Assembly (NCBI GenBank): GCA_021787665.1
Contig: JAJYLN010000007.1
Location: 1 to 64,000, forward strand
DNA: 64,000 nt
Direction: 5' to 3'
From: a bacterium
Lineage (GTDB): Bacteria > JAMCPX01
How positions within the stretch are numbered: position 1 is the first letter of the stretch; each line of letters opens with the position of its first letter. Positions 5,885 through 13,604 of this stretch are shown here, piece after piece. The notes under the pieces are model-generated. The model was not told where the DNA came from, searched no databases, and was given only the letters and a program-made list of their open reading frames with translations. Both the position numbers and the translations under genes were made by a program.

Positions 5885-7156
5885 GTGAATATTTGGGCCA
5901 AGCTATTTTATAAATACAGAAGGGTCTGGAAGACGCTCAAGCTGTACCTGATCCTCGCCGGTCCAGGCATCATCGTGATGGTTGCGGACAATGACGCCGG
6001 CGGCATAACGACCTACACCACGACCGGCGCAAAATACGGCACGCATCTTCTGTGGTTCATGATCGTGCTCGGGCCCGTCGCCTATTACGTGCAGGAGATG
6101 ACCGTACGTCTCGGCGCAGTCACCAAGCGGGGACACGCAGAGGCAATCTTCTCGGGATTCGGCCGTTTCTGGGGATGGTTTTCTCTGCTCGACCTTGTCC
6201 TGACCGATTGGCTCACCATGATCACCGAGTTTATCGGCATGACCGCAGCCCTGAGCATCTTCCATGTCCCCCCGATCGTTACCGTCGTCATCACGTGGGT
6301 GATCATGTGGGCGATGATCCTGAGCGGCAGGTACTGGACGTGGGAAAAGTTCGCGCTGCTGTTCTGCGCGATCAATCTTATCTACATTCCGGCGGCGTTT
6401 ATCGTGCATCCCTCCGTCAGAGACATACTGTTCAACAGCTTCGTCCCGCATTTCCCTCCCGGAGGCTTTACCAACGATTTGTTCTTTATGCTCATGGCGA
6501 ACATCGGTACCACGATCGCCCCCTGGATGCTCTTCTTTCAGCAAAGCTCGGTCGTGGACAAGGGACTCCACGAAAAGGACATCAAATTCGGCAAGTTCGA
6601 CACCGTCATCGGCGCGTTCCTCACGGTCGTCGTGGCAATGGTCCTGATCATAGTCTGCGGCACGCTGCTGCACGGCATACCCATAGACGATGCTGCCGCC
6701 GCAGCACGGCACCTCATGCCGACCAGCAGGGCCATAGGTACTCTGATAGCCATCGGTCTTTTCGATGCCGGCTTCCTCGGCGCGGTCTGCATCTCGCTCG
6801 CAAGCTCGTGGGCGTTCGGGGAGATATTCGGCTGGGCACACTCTCTCAACGACAGGGTGAAAGAGGCGCCGTGGTTCTACGCCTACTATTTCTTCGACCT
6901 CACGCTTGCCGGCGTCGTCGTGCTCATACCGCACGCGCCTCTCGTTCTCATTACGCTTTTCGTTCAGGTCATAGCCACGACCCTGCTCCCTCCAGCCCTC
7001 ATGTTCCTGATCCTGCTGCTGAACGACAAAAAAACCATGGGTGAGTATACCAACACCCGCTGGCAGAACATCGTCAACGTCGGCATCGTCGCGGGCATCA
7101 TCGCCCTGTCGGCCATGTACGGCGTAAGCACCCTGTTCCCAGGACTGTTCCACTAG
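5885..7156 (+). CDS. NRAMP-related divalent cation transporter, probably Mg2+
   Basis: A 423-residue inner-membrane transporter of the NRAMP (MntH/SLC11) fold with about 11 membrane segments. TM1 has DAGG (Asp37-Gly40, within ADNDAGG) where metal-ion NRAMPs have DPGN. TM6 has Ala212-Pro213-Trp214 where they have Met-Pro-His. The Asn and Met ligands that select Mn/Fe are thus gone. Loss of those ligands is known in NRAMP-related magnesium transporters (NRMT). The downstream gene encodes MgtE-type regulatory domains, which supports Mg2+ as the substrate. The start ATG is preceded by GAAGGGTAGCCGACGTG at a moderate site; GTG at 5885 is the chosen codon. First gene of a three-gene operon. Confidence 0.85.
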   Translation: MNIWAKLFYKYRRVWKTLKLYLILAGPGIIVMVADNDAGGITTYTTTGAKYGTHLLWFMIVLGPVAYYVQEMTVRLGAVTKRGHAEAIFSGFGRFWGWFSLLDLVLTDWLTMITEFIGMTAALSIFHVPPIVTVVITWVIMWAMILSGRYWTWEKFALLFCAINLIYIPAAFIVHPSVRDILFNSFVPHFPPGGFTNDLFFMLMANIGTTIAPWMLFFQQSSVVDKGLHEKDIKFGKFDTVIGAFLTVVVAMVLIIVCGTLLHGIPIDDAAAAARHLMPTSRAIGTLIAIGLFDAGFLGAVCISLASSWAFGEIFGWAHSLNDRVKEAPWFYAYYFFDLTLAGVVVLIPHAPLVLITLFVQVIATTLLPPALMFLILLLNDKKTMGEYTNTRWQNIVNVGIVAGIIALSAMYGVSTLFPGLFH

Positions 7157-7168
7157 AGGAGGACAACC

Positions 7169-7345
7169 GTGATAAGGGATTTTTTCAGACGCATCTTCAA
7201 GAAGATACACGAGATCAACCAGGAATATAAGACGCCGGGCATACGGATGTCCATCTGGGTAAAATTTTCGCTGCTGATGCTGAGGTTATATCTTTTTACG
7301 ATGATAGGCCTGTTGCTGTATAAGTTCATCAGCCAGCTGAAATAA
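7169..7345 (+). CDS. 58-residue single-pass membrane protein
   Basis: A GTG start at 7169 lies 6 nt after AGGAGG, and the frame ends with TAA at 7345, 11 nt before the next gene. The N-terminal half is basic and amphipathic (FFRRIFKKIHEINQEYK). The C-terminal half is one hydrophobic helix (LMLRLYLFTMIGLLLYKFI). The strong ribosome-binding site and tight packing between the transporter and the MgtE-like gene argue for a real gene. A small accessory subunit or stabiliser of the transporter is an inference; I know no family match. Confidence 0.7.
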   Translation: MIRDFFRRIFKKIHEINQEYKTPGIRMSIWVKFSLLMLRLYLFTMIGLLLYKFISQLK

Positions 7346-7356
7346 AGGAAAATACC

Positions 7357-8679
7357 ATGAACAATGCAGAAGAGCACAAACATGAATCGACCAGAGAGAT
7401 TTCATATTCCTCCGGTAAAGGAGACAGGGGCGTCTATTCCCTGAGTGACATCATTAAGTCGCCCGTTTTCGCCCCCGTCCTCTCTTCAAAGAAGATCGGC
7501 AGGCTCATCGACCTGATTATCGTGGATAAAGACAAGTTCGCAGAGGTAACGTATCTCGTTGTCGGTCGCCCCTTCGGTGACCCGTCCCTGATCGTGCCAT
7601 GGGAGAAGGTTCAATCCCTTACGCCGGGCAGGATCGTCATTACCATCGAACATATCAATACCTATGCCGTGGAGCCGCCTATGAGCGCGGTATTGTTAAA
7701 GGACTATATCCTCGACAAAAAGGTACTGGACAGCAAGGGCAGGGAGGTAGAAGTTGTTTACGACGTCAAGCTGGTGCTCGGGAACAATAGGCTATATATA
7801 ACCGAGGTCGATCTGAGCAAGAGCGGCATGCTCCGGAGGATTGGCCTCAAATGGCTTGCAAATTTTATCAATACCCTTGCCTCCAGCATCGTGAAGCAGA
7901 AGGTCGCGTGGAGCTATGTAGAGCCCCTCCCGGAAAAGATCGGCAGCTTCAAAGGCGACCTTACGTTGAAGGTCCTGAAAGAGCAACTTTCCGAAATACC
8001 CCCGGTAGATCTCGCCGATATACTCGAGGAGCTCGATCCGGAACAGAGGATGGCGCTGTTCGGGCAGTTGGACATCGATCACGCGTCCGACACCCTCGAA
8101 GAGATCGACCCCAATATCCAGAGGGACATGATCGCGGCACTGAACAAGCAAAGGGCCGCCCAGCTCATCAACGAGATGACCCCTGGTCAGGCGGCGGACC
8201 TTCTTTCCGTGCTCCCGTGGTGGGAAGTGGAGGCGATCCTGAAGCTGCTCAACAGGGAAAACGCCGTCAAGATCATGGACATCCTCAAGAAGCAGGAAGA
8301 GAAGATAGCCAATTTCGCGGTTTCTAACTTTTTACGGTTCCCGCCCGGAAAAACTGCGCTGCAGACACGCAGGGCGTTCCAGCGCGAGGCGAAGGGCAAG
8401 GTAGCGATCATGTATCTTTATATCGTGGACGATCTGGGAAAGCTGCTGGGGGTCATAGATATCAAGGAGCTGTTGATGGCAGACGACGAGGCTCTGCTGA
8501 AGGACATCATGACGACCAATGTCATAAGTCTGAATCCAGACAACACGCTCAAGGAGGCATGGGAGATGTTCAAACGATATGGCTTCCGTGCACTGCCCCT
8601 TATCAACGGAGACGGAAAGATGCAGGGCGTCATACCCCAGCGAGACGTGATGAACCTCACCCATAGGTTCGTGGAATGA
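7357..8679 (+). CDS. PRC-barrel / MgtE-N / CBS-domain protein, putative Mg2+ sensor of the transporter
   Basis: A 440-residue soluble protein. Residues ~25-95 form a PRC-barrel (SPVFAPVLSSKKIGRLIDLI, then VPWEKVQSL), and a second similar half lies at ~105-160. Residues ~205-310 are the superhelical MgtE N domain (PPVDLADILEELDPEQR, LNKQRAAQLINEM). Residues ~340-435 are a CBS pair (IMTTNVISLNPDNTLKEAW, then FRALPLINGDGKMQGVIPQRD). In MgtE the N and CBS domains bind Mg2+ and gate the pore; here they have no MgtE membrane domain. Its place beside an NRAMP-type transporter suggests that it gates or senses for it. Its stop lies 2 nt before an inserted RAYT unit. Confidence 0.85.
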   Translation: MNNAEEHKHESTREISYSSGKGDRGVYSLSDIIKSPVFAPVLSSKKIGRLIDLIIVDKDKFAEVTYLVVGRPFGDPSLIVPWEKVQSLTPGRIVITIEHINTYAVEPPMSAVLLKDYILDKKVLDSKGREVEVVYDVKLVLGNNRLYITEVDLSKSGMLRRIGLKWLANFINTLASSIVKQKVAWSYVEPLPEKIGSFKGDLTLKVLKEQLSEIPPVDLADILEELDPEQRMALFGQLDIDHASDTLEEIDPNIQRDMIAALNKQRAAQLINEMTPGQAADLLSVLPWWEVEAILKLLNRENAVKIMDILKKQEEKIANFAVSNFLRFPPGKTALQTRRAFQREAKGKVAIMYLYIVDDLGKLLGVIDIKELLMADDEALLKDIMTTNVISLNPDNTLKEAWEMFKRYGFRALPLINGDGKMQGVIPQRDVMNLTHRFVE

Positions 8680-8681
8680 CG

Positions 8682-8744
8682 GACGAAAACGGGGTCAGGT
8701 CTACACATTTGACAGGAGCATTTAACTGATGTTAGGAGAGTGCA
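8682..8744 (+). repeat. 63-bp RAYT-1 upstream unit (third copy)
   Basis: It matches the tandem units at 4561-4686 with two changes (GTTAGGAGAG instead of GTAAGGAGGG). It starts 2 nt after the stop of the MgtE-like gene and ends directly before the RAYT start at 8747. Confidence 0.85.
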
Positions 8745-8746
8745 TT

Positions 8747-9472
8747 ATGGCACGACCCTTAAGAATATTGTATGCCGGTGCATTCTATCATGTGACCGCA
8801 CGGGGGAATGAAAAGAAGACCATATTCAAGCATGATGCTGACTACGAGAGGTTTTTATCATACATGGAAGCAGTTGTTGAAAGATATGGAGCGGTCATCC
8901 ATGCATATTGTCTGATGGATAACCACTATCATGTAGTAATCCAGACGCCACGGGCAAACCTCTCAGAAGTTATGCAGTACCTCAACGGTTCCTATACGAC
9001 CTACATAAACACGAAACGACAAAGGGTCGGCCACCTGTTGCAGGGACGATATAAGGCAATTCTGATAGACGCGGATGCGTATGCCATGGAGGTGTCCCGA
9101 TATGTTCATATGAATCCAGTGCGGGCCGGGATGGTGAGCAAGCCCGCGGAGTACCCATGGTCAAGCTATCAATACTACATCGGCAAGAAAAAAGTCCCGA
9201 CATGGCTGACCATGAATATTATTCTCGACTATTTTGATGAACGAACCTCCGAGGGACAACGGAAGTACCGAGAATTTATAGAAGAAAAGATAGGGCAGGG
9301 GTATGATAATCCCTTAAAGGGTGCAGTTGGGTCGAGCATTCTTGGCGCAGAGGAATTTATACGAAGGATAAAGAAGCAGTATTTACAACGGAGGGTTATA
9401 GATGGAAAGTTGGGCGTAGAAGATGCGGGGAAGATCTTGAAGAGGTCTGTCCGGCAGGGTGGTAAACCCTAA
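8747..9472 (+). CDS. REP-associated tyrosine transposase (RAYT-1), full length
   Basis: A 241-residue single-strand DNA transposase/nuclease of the Y1 (IS200/TnpA-REP) family. The conserved start RILYAGAFYHVTARGN is followed by the HUH motif His60-Tyr-His62 (DNHYHVVI), the GHLLQGRYKAIL block, and the catalytic tyrosine region RYVHMNPVRAG (Tyr119). A C-terminal extension continues to residue 241. All catalytic residues are present, so it could act on the broken copies nearby. The start at ATG 8747 is chosen because it matches the other copy and follows GGAG; an upstream ATG at 8729 lies inside the repeat unit. No inverted copy of the 5' unit is seen after the stop. Confidence 0.88.
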   Translation: MARPLRILYAGAFYHVTARGNEKKTIFKHDADYERFLSYMEAVVERYGAVIHAYCLMDNHYHVVIQTPRANLSEVMQYLNGSYTTYINTKRQRVGHLLQGRYKAILIDADAYAMEVSRYVHMNPVRAGMVSKPAEYPWSSYQYYIGKKKVPTWLTMNIILDYFDERTSEGQRKYREFIEEKIGQGYDNPLKGAVGSSILGAEEFIRRIKKQYLQRRVIDGKLGVEDAGKILKRSVRQGGKP

Positions 9473-9521
9473 AACAGTTGTCTCGATGCAGGAGTGATGG
9501 TAAAGAGTCGGATGATACCGT

Positions 9522-11273
9522 ATGAAGATAGTTTCGAACAGTAAAGCCGACCACGGGAAAGAAACCCGTTTTTTTGCATCCATCGGGCTGATACTCTCCG
9601 TGCTTGCCTTCCTGTCGTATTGGTGGGCCGTCCTGAGGTATGCGGTCAATGCCCCTTTCTGGGACGACTACGAGGTGTTCCTCCATTTCCTGAACCAGTT
9701 CCAATCGAGCAAAGGCCTTCTTTACAGGATCCATCTCCTGTTCTCGCAGGACCTGGAACACAGGGTCGTCTTCCCGAGAGCCGTCGCGCTGCTGGACTAC
9801 GCTGTGTTTGGAAAGATCGACTTCGTGCATCTCACCGTCATAGGAAACCTCGGGCTGGTATTCATTGTCCTGCTTCTCTGCGTATACCTTGCAAAAAGGG
9901 GCGTAAAGCCACTCAACCTGGCGGTGGTGGTCGTGACGATGTGCTCTTTCTCTCTCTACGAGGACATGCTGTGGGCATCGGCATCGCTCCAGCAGTACTA
10001 CGAGCTCTTCTTCTCGCTGGCGGCCATCTTCTTCTTTACCAGGTCCGGCAGCACCGGAGACCTCATTGCGGGCCTGTTGCTCTCGACCATAGCCTCTTTC
10101 ACCCAGGCCGGGGGGCTGATACTGTTCCCGGTCATGCTTGTCTACTTCATCATCTCGAAGGACCTCAAAAAAGGACTCGCCATCTCTGTCTATGGCGCGC
10201 TCGTCTTCTACGTCTTTTTTGTCCTGCTCCATTATCACCAGCTCCCCATCGACGTAGCGTCGAGGATGTATGCGCTTCATCATCCATCGACGTACCTGCT
10301 GTATGTCGTCATCTTTCTGGGCAACCTGATACCGGGAGGCCATCCAACCGCCTTATGGATCCCCTGTGCCGCGGGTACTCTCCTCCTCATCCTAGCGATA
10401 CAGGTCATCATCAGATACGTGCGGCAGAAGAGAGAGCCGTTCCTGTTCTGCTCGATGCTGTTCATACTCGCAACGGCGGCGGCAGTCGGTCTGGACCGTG
10501 TGGGCTGGGGTATCAAAGAGGCGACCGTGTCCAGATACAGCGTGTATCCTCTCCTGCTTCTCGTGATCATCTTCGGCTATTACCTGACGACCTACCGTGA
10601 GAACAGGGCTATCTTCGCACGCCTGAACCTGCTGGGAACCATCGTCCCCCTGGTCGTATTCGCTCTCTGGTTTAATCGGGCCTTCTACTACTTGAATTAC
10701 ATGGGGCTGATATCCTATCACTACGTCGCATACCTATCGCCGAACACCACTCCCTACGCTCAGATACTCTCCGAATCCGAAAGGCTGCATGTGTTCGTAC
10801 CAGGCCACATAATAATCCCAACCACAAACTATGGAGACTTACCGAATACCCCGCTGCCGGCCTCCGTCGACATGGTATCCTCGCTGCCCCGGAGAGACTA
10901 CCGCACAGCATTCGGTATCGATAGCATTAACGGCTTCATGGTACCCTCAAGGAACCAGGACGGGGCGATCGTCCTGCACACCGACAGGATAGCCGTACAA
11001 GGGTGGGCCATCGACGAGAGGGCCCATGCGATTGCGTCCGCTGTCTTTGCCGATGTCAACGGCAGTCTGTACCCCCTGACCTACGGCATCGTCAGGCCCG
11101 ACGTGGCAGAGGCGTTCAAGAGCCCGGACTACGTCTACGCAGGGTTCCAGGGTAGTATACCAGCCCCCGGGCTCCGGAAGGGAGAAAACACTCTCAGCTT
11201 CAGGATAATCGACTTCAAAGAAACAGGGTACTACCAGACCAAACCGATAAAAATCTGGTTTAGCCGCCGCTGA
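9522..11273 (+). CDS. polytopic membrane protein, glycosyltransferase-like, with C-terminal beta-rich domain
   Basis: 583 residues. After a short cytoplasmic N-terminus, TM1 leads into a loop with APFWDDYEVFLHFLNQF. Acidic residues in the first loop are typical of GT-C fold glycosyltransferases that use polyprenyl-phosphate sugars. About ten membrane helices run to residue ~395. The C-terminal ~170 residues are soluble and end in a beta-rich part (VQGWAIDERA, FADVNGSLYPLTYGI, YAGFQGSIPA) that looks like a small carbohydrate-binding or jelly-roll type domain. The specific reaction is unknown. The 3' end overlaps the convergent SDR gene by 14 bp. Confidence 0.6.
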   Translation: MKIVSNSKADHGKETRFFASIGLILSVLAFLSYWWAVLRYAVNAPFWDDYEVFLHFLNQFQSSKGLLYRIHLLFSQDLEHRVVFPRAVALLDYAVFGKIDFVHLTVIGNLGLVFIVLLLCVYLAKRGVKPLNLAVVVVTMCSFSLYEDMLWASASLQQYYELFFSLAAIFFFTRSGSTGDLIAGLLLSTIASFTQAGGLILFPVMLVYFIISKDLKKGLAISVYGALVFYVFFVLLHYHQLPIDVASRMYALHHPSTYLLYVVIFLGNLIPGGHPTALWIPCAAGTLLLILAIQVIIRYVRQKREPFLFCSMLFILATAAAVGLDRVGWGIKEATVSRYSVYPLLLLVIIFGYYLTTYRENRAIFARLNLLGTIVPLVVFALWFNRAFYYLNYMGLISYHYVAYLSPNTTPYAQILSESERLHVFVPGHIIIPTTNYGDLPNTPLPASVDMVSSLPRRDYRTAFGIDSINGFMVPSRNQDGAIVLHTDRIAVQGWAIDERAHAIASAVFADVNGSLYPLTYGIVRPDVAEAFKSPDYVYAGFQGSIPAPGLRKGENTLSFRIIDFKETGYYQTKPIKIWFSRR

Positions 11274-12096
11274 TCTCCTCCAGCATTTTCTCGGACGCTT
11301 GCCGCGCCTCCTCATTGTCCGGGATCTGCCAGATGCTCGACCAGAGCCGCTCCCCGCCATCGACGGGTAGTATCGCGCCGGTGATATAATCCCCGGCCGG
11401 CGATGCGAGAAACAGTACCATCTGGGCCACGTCCTCCGGCTTACCGAAGCGCTTCAGCGGGACTACGCTCCTCTGCAGCTCCACGACCTCCCTGGGATAG
11501 ACGCGCAGCCCTTCCGTGGCAATCGTGCCCGGCGCAACAGCGTTCACCAGTATCCCGTGCCCGGCCCACTCCACCGCGAGCGTCATCGTTAGGTTCGCTA
11601 CCCCTGCCCTTGCGGCACCGGTATGAGCGAGCCCGGGGAACCCCCGCCACATGTTTGCGACGATATTTATGATCCTGCCTCCTCCCTGTGGGATCATCCA
11701 TTTGTTCGCTACGGTACTGGTAACATTGAATGTCCCGTTCAGGTTATTGTTGATCACGGTCGCCCAGCCCTTCGGGGTAATGCCCTCCGCAGGTGACGGG
11801 AATTGGCCGCCCGCGTTGTTCACGAGGACATCGATCTTTCCGAGCCTCCGGATGACCGCGTCCACCATGGACTCCACCTCGCCGATCTCCCTGACATCGC
11901 ACCTCAGCGCGAGACAGTCGATCCCTGCTTCCTTCAGTGCCTTTTCGGCGGGTAGAAAATGTTCCTCCTTCCTGCTCGCGATCGCCACCCGTGCGCCCAG
12001 CCGGCCGAAGGAGAGGGCGATCGCCTTCCCGATCCCGGTCCCGCCTCCGGTCACGACGACGACTTTGTCCTTAAACAGGTCCTGTCTGAATACCAT
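11260..12096 (-). CDS. short-chain dehydrogenase, peroxisomal trans-2-enoyl-CoA reductase (PECR)-like
   Basis: A 278-residue Rossmann-fold oxidoreductase. The cofactor motif TGGGTGIGKAIA (about 17-28) and NNAG (about 96) are clear. The usual Tyr-x3-Lys is not there: the aligned stretch is FPGLAHTGAARAGVANLT. This is the pattern of PECR and dienoyl-CoA reductase-like SDRs, which reduce enoyl-CoA substrates with NADPH. The C-terminus is acidic and extended. The start at ATG 12096 follows GAGGAGGCTGACG; upstream in-frame codons lack a site. A fatty acyl-CoA role is inferred from family resemblance. Confidence 0.78.
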   Translation of the reverse strand: MVFRQDLFKDKVVVVTGGGTGIGKAIALSFGRLGARVAIASRKEEHFLPAEKALKEAGIDCLALRCDVREIGEVESMVDAVIRRLGKIDVLVNNAGGQFPSPAEGITPKGWATVINNNLNGTFNVTSTVANKWMIPQGGGRIINIVANMWRGFPGLAHTGAARAGVANLTMTLAVEWAGHGILVNAVAPGTIATEGLRVYPREVVELQRSVVPLKRFGKPEDVAQMVLFLASPAGDYITGAILPVDGGERLWSSIWQIPDNEEARQASEKMLEEISGG

Positions 12097-12293
12097 CGTC
12101 AGCCTCCTCAAAAGTCCAAGTGAGCTTAGCACACCATGAGAGCCGCGGTAAAGAGGCACAGGCCACCCACAGGGTATCGTCTTTATCACGGTGCCATTTT
12201 TGCCATATGTTCTCCTAAAAATGGATATTAAACATCAATATTAGGCCTAATTTTGACACTTTACTTTCATATTTATGGATATAGGGTACTTGT

Positions 12294-13465
12294 ATGATGT
12301 TATATAAAAGGCTTATACAGGAAAACATACTCAAAGAATTGAATGCGCCGGAAATAATCATTATCAACGGTCCAAGGCGTGTCGGTAAAACAACCCTTCT
12401 CAAAACTATAGGACAACAGGTTACCGACAAAAAAAATGCATATTTCGATTTCACCGACCCCGCTATTATAAAGCTATGGCAGGATTTCTCTCAGGAAAAG
12501 ATCAAGGCAGTCCTTGACGATATCGGCATACGCAATGAGAGTGGAATTATCTTTTTCGATGAGATACAGTATCTGAGAAATATCGGATTGCTTTTGAAAT
12601 TGTTTTATGACCATTTCCCCAAAATCAAGGTACTAGCCACCGGCTCCTCTTCATTCCTGTTTTTACACGACATAGGCGACAGCCTCGCGGGCAGGAAGAA
12701 AATGTTTCCCCTCGACTCCTGTCGCTTGAGGAAATAACGGACGTCGTATCCGATGATTTATGGCGGTTCGAAGATAAGCCTGTTCAGGCGGCCAGCCTGC
12801 AGGAGGCCCTCAGGAAGATACTGATCACCGGCTCGTATCCCGAGGTATTCGGTATGGACGCATTCCAGAACAAGACCGAGAAACTGAAGGAGATTGTAGA
12901 TTCATACCTTTTCAAAGACCTGCTCATGATCGAGGGCATAAAAAAGCCGAGGCTCATTGTCGAACTTACAAAGTATCTGGCGCATCACCTGGGCAGCATG
13001 GTCAATCCGAATGAGATAGCGGCCACGCTCGGCGTGTCCCGCAATACCGTGCTCAGCTACATCGACCTCCTGGAACGGTTCTTTATCGTCTTCAGGGTAT
13101 ACCCGTACGGCAAGAATCTCAGAAATGTTATGAGAAAGAAGTTTAAGATCTACTTTTACGACCCGGGCATCCGCAATGCCGTCATCGGCAACTTCATCCC
13201 GCTCGATCAAAGGGAGGACAGAGGCTTCCTTCTCGAGAACGCCGTTGCCCTGGGACTAAAGCGAAGGATCGACTATGAGCGCAAGCCGTACGAGCTTTTC
13301 TATTGGAGGAATTACGAGGGCAGGGAAGTCGATATCGTGCTGACAGACGGCACCCTCACCGGCATCGAGGTTGCGTGGAACAAAAAGAACCACAAACTCA
13401 CTAAAAGCTATCCGGGCAAGGGAATGATAACCGATATCGGGGATGCCTACAAGTTTTGTTTGTAG
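12294..13465 (+). pseudogene. AAA_14/DUF4143 ATPase, broken by a single-base frameshift
   Basis: The first part (12294-12737) has an ATPase core: Walker A GPRRVGKTTLL, Walker B IIFFDEIQY, and the sensor TGSSSFLF. The second frame continues from about 12718 with SLEEITDV.. and runs to 13465, containing a winged-helix segment (NEIAATLGVSRNTVLSYIDLLE) and the C-terminal nuclease-like DUF4143 part (LLENAVALGLKRR, FYWRNYEGREVDIVL). One missing base near 12716-12720 (within GACTCCTGTCGC) joins both into a normal ~390-residue protein. It is either a recent pseudogene or a sequencing error. Such ATPases are widespread and of uncertain function. A perfect TTGACA lies upstream at 12253, but no good -10 goes with it. 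Confidence 0.8.
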
Positions 13466-13604
13466 GGAAAGAAATAAAATAATCAAATCCGGAGAAGATT
13501 AATGATGCTATTTGGAATGGATAGAACATTACAAAAGACGTTTAAAAGAATAGGACGGATGCTGGATCAATTATCAAGAAGAAAGATTTGACTCCTTTTT
13601 TCAT

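Noticed and set aside
5903-7210. Long open frame of 435 codons antisense to the NRAMP gene
   Set aside because: Its composition (Arg, Asp, Glu, His rich) is typical of an antisense shadow of a GC-rich membrane-protein gene, and no domain or ribosome-binding site is present.
12190-12225. Six-codon ORF (MAKMAP) with a good ribosome-binding site just before the SDR upstream region on the minus strand
   Set aside because: Too short to support as a gene; perhaps the remnant of a lost gene start.
13502-13591. 29-codon ORF after the broken ATPase
   Set aside because: It has a plausible GGAGAAG site but no family resemblance, and lies in a short convergent gap.
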